In this document: positions 36,115 through 45,796 of the stretch, piece after piece
How the letters are laid out: every line of letters starts with the position of its first letter
How positions within the stretch are numbered: position 1 is the first letter of the stretch
Source: Mucilaginibacter sp. PAMB04168
Lineage (GTDB): Bacteria; Bacteroidota; Bacteroidia; Sphingobacteriales; Sphingobacteriaceae
Assembly (NCBI RefSeq): GCF_039634365.2
Contig: NZ_CP155079.2
Location: 744,001-808,000 of the forward strand
Direction of reading: 5' to 3'
DNA length: 64,000 nt
Notes under the pieces: generated by a model
The model's database searches: none
Told to the model about the DNA's origin: nothing
The model's input: only the letters and a program-made list of their open reading frames with translations
Position numbers and translations under genes: made by a program

Positions 36115-37341
36115 TTAGGACACTGCCAGCGGTTGCACGGCATCACTGGTGGTTGCCGATGCTCTTTTAGTGTTCAGAAAAGGTTTTTCAGCAATTAAGT
36201 AAAAGCCGTATGATACCGTTATAATAAAAGCGCCGCCTGCAAAAGTCAGTATAATCAGGTTTGCAATAATTCCCATATTTAAAGGGAGTATTACATAACG
36301 CATTACAACTTCAATAAGCGGGGCATGTATTAAATAAATGCTGTAAGCAAATGTGCCTATAGAAACCAGCGGCTTTAACGACAAGAATTTGCGGAAGCCG
36401 GTTAACTTGTTTGTTGATAGCGCTATGAGCAAACTGGATGCAAATAAACCAGTATATATGGTAGGCAATAAAGAACCCGATGTAAGTAGTGGTCCCTCAA
36501 TTTTTTGATAAAAGCTATGTGCAAAATGGCCGCTCAAAAACAGCATAAATGTGATTAAAAGTACAACCGGCCAGTACCTGAAGTTTTTAAGAAAAGTTAA
36601 ACTCTTGTTATTTGAAAAAGAAACATGTGCTGCAAACATTCCTAAGCCAAACAGGCCAATAAAAATTGGGCTGATGAATTTAACGTTTAGGTTTTCTTGA
36701 AAACGGGATAAAAACACTTGTATTAATGCGGCTATCAATACGGTTGCTAAAGTTGTTTTTACCGCATTAAACTTGCGCCAGAAGAATACAATTATGGGGA
36801 ATAAAAAATAGATGTACCACTCTACCGCAATAGACCAAAAGCAATAATTAATAGTGCGTGAGGTGTCATAAAAAATATTGTGGATAAGTAAGATATGGGT
36901 AATGATGTCTTTGTATGAAACCGGACCCATGCCTTTCCAGTGAGTTGTTGTGTCGTTTCCAACAACGGTATAAAACATAATTAAGGCAAACAACATAGCC
37001 AGGTAGTAGGTTGGTAGTATTCGCTTTGCTCTTTTAATTAAAAACTTACCCGTACTGTCTTTTAACTTGCTGTTATTTCTGGCAACAGGAATCATCAAAC
37101 AAAAACCTGAAAGAACAATGAACACGGCAACGCCCGCACCGCCAAATCTGAACGGGTAGGTTACAAGTTTAACGTAAGGATTTGTATTTACTGGTAACTC
37201 GCGAAAAGCATGGTGTAATACTACATAAAGTGCTGTTATTGCTCTTAAACCATCCAAAAAATTGAGGTGTAAAGCAGGTGAACGCTTCTCACTAATTAAT
37301 AAAGGCTCAGCTCCAGGGGCAGGGTCTTGTGTTTGGATCAT
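36115..37341 (-). CDS. Acyltransferase 3 family membrane protein
   Basis: A 408-aa protein with about ten membrane segments. The N-terminal NFLDGLRAITALYVVLHHAFRE holds the conserved R and H of the family, and GVAVFIVLSGFCLM follows. Members transfer acetyl or other acyl groups onto surface polysaccharides or lipids; the substrate is not predictable. It converges with the sugar dehydrogenase gene across only 25 bases with no clear terminator. Confidence 0.88.
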   Translation of the reverse strand: MIQTQDPAPGAEPLLISEKRSPALHLNFLDGLRAITALYVVLHHAFRELPVNTNPYVKLVTYPFRFGGAGVAVFIVLSGFCLMIPVARNNSKLKDSTGKFLIKRAKRILPTYYLAMLFALIMFYTVVGNDTTTHWKGMGPVSYKDIITHILLIHNIFYDTSRTINYCFWSIAVEWYIYFLFPIIVFFWRKFNAVKTTLATVLIAALIQVFLSRFQENLNVKFISPIFIGLFGLGMFAAHVSFSNNKSLTFLKNFRYWPVVLLITFMLFLSGHFAHSFYQKIEGPLLTSGSLLPTIYTGLFASSLLIALSTNKLTGFRKFLSLKPLVSIGTFAYSIYLIHAPLIEVVMRYVILPLNMGIIANLIILTFAGGAFIITVSYGFYLIAEKPFLNTKRASATTSDAVQPLAVS

Positions 37342-37490
37342 AAACTTTTAAGCAACAGTATTTTATGTGAGTTAGGGGTTGCTACAAATGTATTTAAAGT
37401 AATTGTATTAATACCCATGTATTGGTTGTTTTGTTGAAGAATATTTAAAAAATAAATAAAATAATACATTATTGGATGTATTCGAGTATT

Positions 37491-39575
37491 ATGATAATTA
37501 AATCAACCTTGTTTGCAGCTTTCTTAGTACTATTTGCTTTGCAGGCTACAGCGCAACAGCCTGATGCTGTAAAAACGGATAGCACACAGCGCTTAAGGCC
37601 GGTAACCGTTCGGGGCTATTTATCGGAGCAACAAATGCTGCAGGTGCCGGCTTCGGTAGGGGTGTTAAACTCTGCCCAGTTAACTTTACAATCCAATAAT
37701 TCGATGGTAAGTGCTATGAACACCCTACCTGGCGTACGCATGGAAGAACGTACGCCGGGTAGCTATCGTTTATCCATCAGGGGGAGTTTACTGCGGTCGC
37801 CTTTCGGGGTGCGTAACGTTAAAATTTATTTTGATGAAATACCACTTACCGATGCAGGCGGTAATACTTACCTCAATGCTTTAGACGTAAGCAGCCTGCA
37901 CAGTATTGAGGTACTGAAAGGCCCCGATGGCAGCTTGTTTGGTGCTAATTCGGGCGGTGTTGTGCTTATAAATCCGGTAAGCCGTTTGCGCGATAGTAGC
38001 GTGGTATCGGTTGGTTTTAATGCTGGTTCGTATGGGTTAATCCATCAAAATGCCGCTGTTCATCAACAGTGGGGGAAAAATGACTTAAACGTTAGTCAGG
38101 GTTACCAAAGTTACGACGGCTACCGAGACCATAGCTACATGCAACGGCATTACTTGCAAATGGTAAACCGTTACCACTACGGAAAAAGCAACCAATTAAA
38201 GCTCATTGGCTTTTACTCAGACCTGCAATACCAAACCCCGGGTGGTTTAAATTTAGCCCAGTTACAGGCCAACCCACGCGCTTCAAGGCCAGCTACGGCT
38301 ACATTGCCCGGCGCCATTGAGCAGCATATTGGCATAAGCACCAAAATGCTTTTTGGCGGTGTGGTAAACGAGGCCAGATTGAGTAACCGTGTCCGCAACG
38401 TGGCGACGGTTTTTGGCAGCCATGTAAATTTTGAAAACCCTTTTATCACCAACTATGAGCAGCGTAATGAGGGTACTTATGGTGCACGCACTTACTTCGA
38501 ATTAAGCGGACTGGCGGCTGCCTCGTTAGATTGGAAACTGAACTTAGGGGCCGAATGGCAGCAAACCAATGCTGATATTAATAATTACGATAACCTGGCT
38601 GGCGTAACAGGCAACCCCCAATCGCTTGATGTGGTGAACACTAATCAGCATTTTGTATTTACCCGGTATGCAGCTACTTTATACCGCCGCTTAAATATAG
38701 AAGCAGCCTTAAGCTTAAACTATTATCAATACAAGTTCAGGAATGCTTATCCGCTTAACCAGGCCGGGTTAAGTACGCGTAACTTTAAGCCCCAGCTTAT
38801 GCCACGGGTGGCCTTGTCATACGAGATAACCAACAACTTTATCTGGCGGGCGTCGGTTAGCCGCGGTTACTCTACCCCAACCATTGCCGAGGTAAGGCCC
38901 AGCAATAACCTTATCAATACCGATCTGCAACCCGAAACCGGCTGGAACTATGAAACCGGTTTGCGCTTGCGTAACCGCGATGAAAGCTTGATGCTGGATG
39001 CATCTGTGTTTTACTATCGCCTCAACAACACCATTGTAAACCAGCGTTTGGCAAACGAGACAGACTATTTTGTAAATGCAGGCGGCACCAAACAGTTAGG
39101 TTTCGAGCTCAATTTTACAGGTTGGATTATGAGGCCTGTAAACAGTGGCACTATCCGTGGCATACAGTTTAACGAAGCGTTTACATATAACCGGTTCAAC
39201 TTCCGTAGTTATAGTATTAATAATACCGATTACTCGGGCAACCGCCTTACGGGTGTACCAAGGCAGGTAGTGGTAAGTAGTTTGCAATTCAGGTTGCCGC
39301 AAGCCGTATATCTGTTTGTTCAGCATAACTACACCGCCCGCATCCCGGTAAATGATGCTAACTCGGTTTATGCCGGTTCTTATCATTTGCTGCAGGCCAA
39401 GGCAGGATGGCAGTTTGGCATAGGCGCTAAAACCCGTTTAAATATTTACGCCGGTGCTGATAATTTGCTCAACAAAAATTACAGTTTAGGTAATGATTTA
39501 AACGCCGTAGGTAACCGTTATTACAATCCTGCATCCTTAAGAAACTATTATGCGGGGATGAGTATAGGATTTTGA
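37491..39575 (+). CDS. TonB-dependent outer-membrane receptor
   Basis: A 694-aa receptor with a signal peptide (MIIKSTLFAAFLVLFALQATA). A plug domain follows (SVGVLNSAQLTLQ, NTLPGVRMEERTPGSYRLSIRG, IEVLKGPDGSLFGANSGGVVLI), then a 22-strand-type barrel ending in the aromatic NYYAGMSIGF. It takes up a substrate such as siderophore or cobalamin using TonB energy. The convergent neighbour is a BtuF-like binding protein, which hints at a vitamin B12 or metal-chelate role, but both are single genes. The ATG at 37491 was chosen; an in-frame ATG at 37476 is also possible. Confidence 0.9.
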   Translation: MIIKSTLFAAFLVLFALQATAQQPDAVKTDSTQRLRPVTVRGYLSEQQMLQVPASVGVLNSAQLTLQSNNSMVSAMNTLPGVRMEERTPGSYRLSIRGSLLRSPFGVRNVKIYFDEIPLTDAGGNTYLNALDVSSLHSIEVLKGPDGSLFGANSGGVVLINPVSRLRDSSVVSVGFNAGSYGLIHQNAAVHQQWGKNDLNVSQGYQSYDGYRDHSYMQRHYLQMVNRYHYGKSNQLKLIGFYSDLQYQTPGGLNLAQLQANPRASRPATATLPGAIEQHIGISTKMLFGGVVNEARLSNRVRNVATVFGSHVNFENPFITNYEQRNEGTYGARTYFELSGLAAASLDWKLNLGAEWQQTNADINNYDNLAGVTGNPQSLDVVNTNQHFVFTRYAATLYRRLNIEAALSLNYYQYKFRNAYPLNQAGLSTRNFKPQLMPRVALSYEITNNFIWRASVSRGYSTPTIAEVRPSNNLINTDLQPETGWNYETGLRLRNRDESLMLDASVFYYRLNNTIVNQRLANETDYFVNAGGTKQLGFELNFTGWIMRPVNSGTIRGIQFNEAFTYNRFNFRSYSINNTDYSGNRLTGVPRQVVVSSLQFRLPQAVYLFVQHNYTARIPVNDANSVYAGSYHLLQAKAGWQFGIGAKTRLNIYAGADNLLNKNYSLGNDLNAVGNRYYNPASLRNYYAGMSIGF

Positions 39576-39607
39576 GCGTGGTGTCTATAAAAAATGTTCT
39601 ATTAATT

Positions 39608-39693
39608 TGTCGTTTTTGAGCGTTTGCGGAAAGTCTTGTCTAAGCAATTAGCTTAGCAGCTGGGAAAAGACTTCCTATCCTTTGAGATGACAC
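39608..39693. repeat. Dispersed inverted repeat, copy 1
   Basis: One of six intergenic copies of a degenerate element of about 85 bases. It has TGTCGTTTTTGAG at one end and its approximate inversion TTTGAGATGACA at the other, with an inner AGTCTT.../AAAAGACTT pair. It lies between two convergent genes. Confidence 0.5.
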
Positions 39694-39716
39694 AAAGGCT
39701 GTGAAATATAAACTCT

Positions 39717-40643
39717 TTACACCTCAAACTTAATCCACCCGTCGCCTTCATATCCAAATATAAACTGCTTAGGATTAATGATTTCTGCCAGTATTTCTAT
39801 CGAATCTATAATACGCGGACCGGGGCGATTAAAATAGTGGTTGCCATCGGCTATGTAAAGGCGTTTGTTTTTAACAGCCCTTAAATCAGAAAAGCCCGGC
39901 AACTGCAGTAGCGTCTCCACTTCTTTCAACGTGCGTTCTATTGAAAAACCACAGGCCATTAACACAATTACATCAGGGTCTTGCAGGCGCAGGTCTTCCC
40001 ATTGTATGTAGGGCGAGTGCTTGCCTGCTTCGGCCATTACAGGCTCTCCGCCGGCAATAGCAACCAGTTCGGGTACCCAATTGCCCGAAACCATAAGCGG
40101 ATCCAGCCATTCAATACAAGCTACTGTAGGTTTAGCATCAATAAATTTTAGCTTATGGCGTATAATATCTACACGCTCCTGTAGCTCTTCAATTAGGTTT
40201 TCGCCTGCTGTTGTAGCGCCCAGCGTACGGGCCACTTCTTCTATATTACCTATAATTTCGGCCAGGCTGTTAGGCTGTAGTGAGATGATTTGCGCCGGCT
40301 TACCTAGTTGGGCTGATAGCGCCTTTTCAACTTCAGGTAAAGAAACCGCACACACTGCACATTGGTCTTGCGTAATGATCACATCGGGCAATAGCTGCTC
40401 GATCAGCTCATTGTTAAGCTCATAAACCGACAGGGCATTGGTGAGCAGTTGCTTAACCTGCTCGTCAATCTGCAAGCTGCTCAGGTTACTGCCTATACGG
40501 TCGTACGAACAAACAGGTAATTGTTTTACCGTCTCCGGGAAATCGCAGGCATGTGAGCGACCAACCAGGCGGTTGTCCAATCCAAGGGCGCAAATAATTT
40601 CGGTAGCGGCGGGCAGCAGGGATATAATTCTATCAGCAGGCAT
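39717..40643 (-). CDS. BtuF-like cobalamin/metal-chelate binding protein
   Basis: A 308-aa periplasmic-binding-protein-fold protein (RIISLLPAATEIICALGL at the start and DVIITQDQCAVCAV in the middle are typical of the BtuF/FecB class). Unusually, no signal peptide is visible from this start, and no upstream in-frame start supplies one, so a cytosolic role or a mis-set start is possible. Such proteins normally deliver cobalamin or iron chelates to an ABC importer; no permease or ATPase is next to it. Confidence 0.83.
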   Translation of the reverse strand: MPADRIISLLPAATEIICALGLDNRLVGRSHACDFPETVKQLPVCSYDRIGSNLSSLQIDEQVKQLLTNALSVYELNNELIEQLLPDVIITQDQCAVCAVSLPEVEKALSAQLGKPAQIISLQPNSLAEIIGNIEEVARTLGATTAGENLIEELQERVDIIRHKLKFIDAKPTVACIEWLDPLMVSGNWVPELVAIAGGEPVMAEAGKHSPYIQWEDLRLQDPDVIVLMACGFSIERTLKEVETLLQLPGFSDLRAVKNKRLYIADGNHYFNRPGPRIIDSIEILAEIINPKQFIFGYEGDGWIKFEV

Positions 40644-40742
40644 TCAGTCTTTCTTGTTAATAAAAATACAAAGAAAGGTTAAATCATGCTAACTACCATA
40701 AAATGCTTATCTGATATCCAAAAAACGGTTTACTTTTGAGTA

Positions 40743-41396
40743 ATGATTTTTCTGACGTTCCTCCTGGGACTGGTTGTAAACTTTACAGGTTACATTCCGC
40801 CGGGCAATATAAACCTTACACTCACGCAGATAGCTATTAACCGGGGCATGCGTCAGGCCTTGCGTTTTATTACCGCATTTTCGTGCGTTGAGTTCTTTTT
40901 TACTTTTTTTATTATGCAGGCGGCCAAGTGGCTGTCGGTACAACCGCATATCGAAACTATTATTGACTGGGTAATGGTAATCCTTTTTGGCACTTTAGGC
41001 ACTATTACCTGGCTCAACCGTAAAAAGCCACCCAAACAAAAATATTCCGACCGCGAGAGTATTCGTTACGGTGTTTTACTGGGTATTATTAACCCTATGC
41101 AAATTCTTTTTTGGATGATTGCCGGTACTTATTTACTCGCCCACCAGTGGATACCGCCCGGCTTTTTTGCTTTAAGCGTGTTTAGTTTAGGTTCGGCTAT
41201 GGGATCTTTTTTATGCTTGTATGCTTATGCAAAGTCGGCCCGTTATATTCAAAGCAAGTTTGCCCTAAGCACACAGTTAATCAACACCAGCATTGCGTTG
41301 CTTTTTTTCGGGTTTGCGGTTTATCATGTGGTTAAGCAGGTGTGGCTGGTGCTGGGGCATCATTCGCTTGATATTAAGATCGGCTTGGCCTTATAG
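40743..41396 (+). CDS. LysE family transporter
   Basis: A 217-aa protein with about six membrane segments. The start (FLTFLLGLVVNFTGYIPPGNINLTLTQIAINRG) resembles the P-G-P/(N)-x-x-x-(V/L) signature of LysE/RhtB exporters, although the canonical Gly-Pro is PPGNIN here. Members export amino acids or related metabolites; the substrate is unknown. It diverges from the BtuF-like gene across 99 bases. Confidence 0.78.
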   Translation: MIFLTFLLGLVVNFTGYIPPGNINLTLTQIAINRGMRQALRFITAFSCVEFFFTFFIMQAAKWLSVQPHIETIIDWVMVILFGTLGTITWLNRKKPPKQKYSDRESIRYGVLLGIINPMQILFWMIAGTYLLAHQWIPPGFFALSVFSLGSAMGSFLCLYAYAKSARYIQSKFALSTQLINTSIALLFFGFAVYHVVKQVWLVLGHHSLDIKIGLAL

Positions 41397-41490
41397 AATA
41401 GGTTATCCAACGGTGTGATTTTACTGTCCGGTTATAAGAAAGGGTGATGTCCAAATAGTATTTAAATCTTTTTCTATTTTATATTTGCGC

Positions 41491-42798
41491 ATGGCCATCG
41501 AAGAAATCTACCAGCTATACCTGCAGCATCCTGTCATCAGTACTGATACACGCAAAATTGCACCCGGCAGTTTGTTTTTTGCCCTAAAGGGAGACAAATT
41601 TGATGCTAACACCTTTGCCACACAGGCATTAGAAGCAGGTGCGGCCTATGCCATTATTGATGATGCTGTGTACCGATTATCAGACCAGTATATATTGGTG
41701 GATGATGTGTTGGGTACCTTGCAGGATTTGGCCCGTTACCACCGCAAGCAATTGCAGATACCGGTAATCGGTTTAACTGGCACCAATGGCAAAACTACCA
41801 CCAAGGAGTTAATTAACGCTGTTCTGTCGCAGCAATTTAATACGCTGTCTACGCAAGGAAACCTGAACAATCACATTGGTGTGCCGCTAACTATATTATC
41901 TATCAATAACACCCATCAAATGGCGGTTATTGAGATGGGCGCCAATCATCAAAAAGAAATAGGTTTGCTTTGCACTATTGCCCAACCCACACACGGCTTA
42001 ATTACCAACGTAGGCAAAGCGCACCTGGAAGGCTTTGGAGGTGTGGAAGGTGTAAAAAAAGGAAAGGGTGAATTGTATGATTACCTTAAAGCCACTAATG
42101 GTGCCGCTTTTGTAAATGGCAATAGCAGCGACCTGATGCGCATGCAGCAAGACCGCAATATGGAGAACGTAATCTTTTACGGAAAAGATTACGTTTTAAA
42201 TACTATTAAGGGCGATTTAACAGGTAATGCTCCATTTCTTTCTTTAAGATGGAGCATAGGTAACTCTGAAGAGCAGTACGAGGTGAGTACGCAGCTTACC
42301 GGCGAGTATAATTTGGATAATGTACTGGCCGCAATTTGCATGGGGCATTATTTTAAGTTAAGCGCTCAGCAAATAAATGCAGGCATATCGGGTTATCAGC
42401 CTAAAAATAACAGGTCGCAAATTGTAAAAACAGCCACCAATACACTCATTTGCGATTATTATAATGCTAACCCCAGCAGTATGGTAGTTGCTATTGACAA
42501 CCTGGATAAAATGCAGGCCGAGCATAAGGTGATGATTTTGGGCGATATGTTTGAAATGGGCCCCGAAGCCGCTGCTGAGCATGAAGCGGTGTTGAAAATT
42601 GCATTAAATGTACCTGCTGATGAACACATTTTTGTTGGTCGGGAGTTTTACTTGCAACAGGGCAATTACCCAGCTACGTTTTACGCAACAGCCGAAGAAG
42701 CTATGGCGGGGCTGCAAAGCAAGCCTGTAACCAATGCTACGGTATTAATTAAGGGTTCGCGCGGCATGGCGTTGGAGCGGCTGGTAGCATTTTTGTAG
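41491..42798 (+). CDS. murF: UDP-N-acetylmuramoyl-tripeptide-D-alanyl-D-alanine ligase
   Basis: A 435-aa cytosolic ligase of peptidoglycan synthesis that adds D-Ala-D-Ala to the UDP-MurNAc-tripeptide. It has the N-terminal STDTRKIAPGSLFFALKGD, the ATP loop GLTGTNGKTTTKELI and the carbamoyl-Lys/central motif MGANHQKEIGLLC, and the C-terminal Mur ligase domain. The ATG at 41491 gives the normal family start. Standing alone, away from the mur/fts cluster, is common for MurF in this phylum. Confidence 0.93.
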   Translation: MAIEEIYQLYLQHPVISTDTRKIAPGSLFFALKGDKFDANTFATQALEAGAAYAIIDDAVYRLSDQYILVDDVLGTLQDLARYHRKQLQIPVIGLTGTNGKTTTKELINAVLSQQFNTLSTQGNLNNHIGVPLTILSINNTHQMAVIEMGANHQKEIGLLCTIAQPTHGLITNVGKAHLEGFGGVEGVKKGKGELYDYLKATNGAAFVNGNSSDLMRMQQDRNMENVIFYGKDYVLNTIKGDLTGNAPFLSLRWSIGNSEEQYEVSTQLTGEYNLDNVLAAICMGHYFKLSAQQINAGISGYQPKNNRSQIVKTATNTLICDYYNANPSSMVVAIDNLDKMQAEHKVMILGDMFEMGPEAAAEHEAVLKIALNVPADEHIFVGREFYLQQGNYPATFYATAEEAMAGLQSKPVTNATVLIKGSRGMALERLVAFL

Positions 42799-42841
42799 TT
42801 ACCCATTTAAGCCATTTGTGCTACTTGACTTTTAAATACTT

Positions 42842-44161
42842 ATGGCTATACATAAATCGCCCATTGATGTACTGTTACAGCCGGTAAGCCGGTTCATACA
42901 CCAGGAGCATACTAGCGGTATCGTACTTTTTGCCAGTGTAATTTTGGCTATTATATGGGTAAATTCGCCGTTTCAGGAGAGCTACCACCACGTTTGGGAT
43001 ATTAATTTCTCGTTCGGTTTTGGTGGAGATGCTTTGAGCCATCCGCTGCACATCTGGATTAATGACGGCCTTATGGCTGTCTTCTTTTTTGTAATTGGGC
43101 TGGAGCTCAAACGCGAATTTATGGGCGGTGAGCTGTCCTCGGTAAGTAAAGCTTCGCTGCCTATGGTTGCTGCTTTGGGAGGGATGCTTGTACCTGCCTT
43201 TATCTATTTTATAATTAACCGTAATACCGAAGCAGCGCATGGCTGGGGTATCCCTATGGCTACCGATATTGCTTTTGCGCTGGCCCTGGTTTCGGTAGCT
43301 GGCAAGCACATACCTTCATCTGTTAAAGTATTTCTTTCGGCCCTGGCCGTGGCCGATGATTTGGGTGCCGTACTGGTAATAGCCTTTTTCTACAGCAGCA
43401 ATCTGCATTTTATACCGTTATTTATAGGTGCTGGTTTTTTACTTGTACTGGTAGCCGGCAACGCATTGGGTATTCGCCGTACGGGTTTTTATATAATAAT
43501 TGGCTTTGGTGTTTGGGTGGGCTTTTTATTGTCGGGCGTTCATGCTACTATTGCAGGGGTGCTGGTAGCTTTTACCATTCCAGCACGCACCATTATTGAC
43601 GAACGGGTTTACTCAGCTAAATTGCGCCAACTGGCCGATGATTTTGATAAGGAAATTCCTAATAATAGCACCTTAACCACACCGCTGCAACATGAAACCA
43701 TTGAGCATATTAAGATGCTTAGCTTAGCTGCACAAACTCCGCTGCAAAAAATTGAATATGCATTACATCCCTGGGTGGCTTTTGTGATTATGCCGCTGTT
43801 TGCGCTGGCTAATGCCGGTATAATAATAGGCGCCGATTTCTTTTCGGCATTAATTAACCCAGTAAGTATAGGTGTTATAGCCGGCTTGCTCATTGGTAAA
43901 TTTGTTGGTGTATTATTATTTACCTGGTTAATGGTTAAAACAGGCATGGCAGGTTTGCCGCAACACGCCACATGGCGGCACATTGTAGGTGTAGCTACTT
44001 TAGCCGGCATTGGCTTCACCATGTCGCTGTTTGTATCGGCCCTGGCTTTTAAAGATCAAATTATGATAGACGAAGCTAAGTACGGTATTCTGCTGGCTTC
44101 GCTCTTAGCCGGTAGCATTGGCTACATAATTTTAAAACGTACACCCGCAATTGCTAAGTAA
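42842..44161 (+). CDS. nhaA: Na+/H+ antiporter NhaA
   Basis: A 439-aa inner-membrane antiporter with about twelve segments. ALAVADDLGAVLVIAFFY carries the paired Asp residues that bind Na+ and H+, and GIRR/WVGFLLSGVHATIAGVLVAF is also characteristic. It exports sodium at alkaline pH. It starts 43 bases after murF on the same strand. A hydrophilic insert at about 255-300 lies between transmembrane blocks, as in Bacteroidota relatives. Confidence 0.93.
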   Translation: MAIHKSPIDVLLQPVSRFIHQEHTSGIVLFASVILAIIWVNSPFQESYHHVWDINFSFGFGGDALSHPLHIWINDGLMAVFFFVIGLELKREFMGGELSSVSKASLPMVAALGGMLVPAFIYFIINRNTEAAHGWGIPMATDIAFALALVSVAGKHIPSSVKVFLSALAVADDLGAVLVIAFFYSSNLHFIPLFIGAGFLLVLVAGNALGIRRTGFYIIIGFGVWVGFLLSGVHATIAGVLVAFTIPARTIIDERVYSAKLRQLADDFDKEIPNNSTLTTPLQHETIEHIKMLSLAAQTPLQKIEYALHPWVAFVIMPLFALANAGIIIGADFFSALINPVSIGVIAGLLIGKFVGVLLFTWLMVKTGMAGLPQHATWRHIVGVATLAGIGFTMSLFVSALAFKDQIMIDEAKYGILLASLLAGSIGYIILKRTPAIAK

Positions 44162-44282
44162 CTTATTACTTAAATCAATTCTTTAACAACTAGTTATTTA
44201 GACTTCTGTAAAACATTATAGCAGTTTAGTGAATTTATAGGAACGATTTGTTAATATAAGTTTAACATTAACTGCATATACC

Positions 44283-45086
44283 TTGAAAAGCTTTTTATAT
44301 ACCTTGCTGTTCCTCGTGGCTGTTTTTCCTGTACGCTTAAGGGCCCAGGTGGTTAAAGACTCCATTAAAACCGATTCTGCTGAACATATTTTGGAAGTGC
44401 CAGATACGGTGCCGCACCTGCAGAGCAAGTTCGCTTCCTTTATTCCGCCTGCCGTTTTTATTGGGTATGGTTTACTGTCTTTCGAAGTAGATGCCATACG
44501 CCGGGTAGATTTTCATGTTTACAATGACATTCAAAAAAAGCACCCTGATTTTCATACACCTGTTGATAACTATTTTCAGTTTGCCCCGGTAGTGGCAGTA
44601 TATGCTTTGAATTTAGCTGGCGTACCCGGCAAAAACCGGTTCATTGACCGTACCATTCTGTACGCTATGTCTGAAGCCATCAGAGCCGGAACGGTGAGTG
44701 TGCTGAAACATACGTCGGACAGGTTACGGCCAAATTCGGGCGACCGTTTATCTTTTCCATCCGGGCACAGCAGTACAGCATTTGCAGCAGCCGAATTTAT
44801 GGCGCAGGAGTATGGTGAATTATCGCCGTGGTATGGCGTTGTAGGCTATTCTTTTGCCACAGCTACAGCCATTTTACGCGTGTACAATAACGACCACTGG
44901 TTTAGCGATATTATAGCAGGTGCAGGTTTTGGTATCCTGTCTACCAAGGCGGCCTATTTATTATATCCCATTATACGTAATAACTTTTTCCGTAACGATA
45001 AAGACAACGACAAGAAAGCAGCTACCATATTTATACCGAGCTATAACAACGGCGTAGCCGGCTTTACCTTTGTAAAGCGGTTTTAA
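44283..45086 (+). CDS. PAP2 family phosphatase
   Basis: A 267-aa membrane-associated phosphatase with a signal-like N-terminus. All three PAP2 motifs are present: K-x6-RP (KHTSDRLRP), FPSGHSS with the catalytic-pair His, and R-x5-H (RVYNNDH). Substrates include phosphatidic acid and undecaprenyl diphosphate. The only sensible start is the TTG at 44283, because no in-frame ATG precedes the hydrophobic signal segment; an upstream start in another context cannot be excluded. Confidence 0.87.
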   Translation: MKSFLYTLLFLVAVFPVRLRAQVVKDSIKTDSAEHILEVPDTVPHLQSKFASFIPPAVFIGYGLLSFEVDAIRRVDFHVYNDIQKKHPDFHTPVDNYFQFAPVVAVYALNLAGVPGKNRFIDRTILYAMSEAIRAGTVSVLKHTSDRLRPNSGDRLSFPSGHSSTAFAAAEFMAQEYGELSPWYGVVGYSFATATAILRVYNNDHWFSDIIAGAGFGILSTKAAYLLYPIIRNNFFRNDKDNDKKAATIFIPSYNNGVAGFTFVKRF

Positions 45087-45109
45087 ACAGGCATCATTAC
45101 TACAATAAA

Positions 45110-45196
45110 TGTCATCTCGAGCAGCAGCGAGAGATCTTTTCGAACTAATGAGCTTACCACCTTTGAAAAGACTTCTCACTGCTGCCGGAAATGACA
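45110..45196. repeat. Dispersed inverted repeat, copy 2
   Basis: The clearest copy: TGTCATCTCGAGCAGCAGCGAGAGATCTTTTCGAA runs inward from one end, and the far end inverts it as GAAAAGACTTCTCACTGCTGCCGGAAATGACA. Total about 87 bases, lying between the PAP2 gene and the convergent DinB gene. Confidence 0.65.
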
Positions 45197-45221
45197 GGTT
45201 TAGGTTAGGTTTCCTTTTATA

Positions 45222-45731
45222 TTAGGCCTGCATTGCCAACTCCATTTCATCAGCGCTTGGGCCATAGGGACCCGGGATAGGAATATTAAGCAAGCGCAGA
45301 AACACACCCATTTGCGCCCGGTGGTGTATCATCTGTCCAAACGTCATACGGATAAACTCATATTTGGTAGCCTGCAAATAAATTTGCTCACCGCTGCGCA
45401 TAGTCCAGCCTTTTTCTAATTCTTTTTCTGTTGCATTTTCTAAATGAGCTTTGCCATTCTGTACAGACCGGTTAAAGCAATCGAGCAGTTCGCCGGTGTT
45501 ATTTATTATTTCTTCCTTCCAGTCGGCTGCGGCAAAATCCAGTTCATTAGTGGTTAGCGTGAGCGCAATCCAGTTGGGCAGGTCGGCTATGTGGGTGGCC
45601 AGGCGGCGTATGGTCATGCTTTTTACATGGGGTTGCCAGTCGTAACGGTCGTTAGGCACACGCTCCAGCATTTGGCGCGTCTTTTCAGTCTCTTCGTTCA
45701 GTTCTTTCAGCAGCAGTTCAATAATGTTCAT
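45222..45731 (-). CDS. DinB family protein
   Basis: A 169-aa four-helix-bundle protein. Metal-binding histidines appear in the usual places (RRLATHIADLPNW near 43-55 and MIHHRAQMGVFLRLL near 134-148), fitting the DinB/YfiT metal-dependent hydrolase superfamily. These are thiol-transfer or damage-related enzymes of uncertain role in most bacteria; the bacillithiol gene later in the window is a possible functional link, but this is inference. Confidence 0.85.
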   Translation of the reverse strand: MNIIELLLKELNEETEKTRQMLERVPNDRYDWQPHVKSMTIRRLATHIADLPNWIALTLTTNELDFAAADWKEEIINNTGELLDCFNRSVQNGKAHLENATEKELEKGWTMRSGEQIYLQATKYEFIRMTFGQMIHHRAQMGVFLRLLNIPIPGPYGPSADEMELAMQA

Positions 45732-45796
45732 GGTTACTTGTTTTGATGATGCAACAAAGTAACCTGTAGCGAGTGACAGCCCTATGTCAGCAGGGT

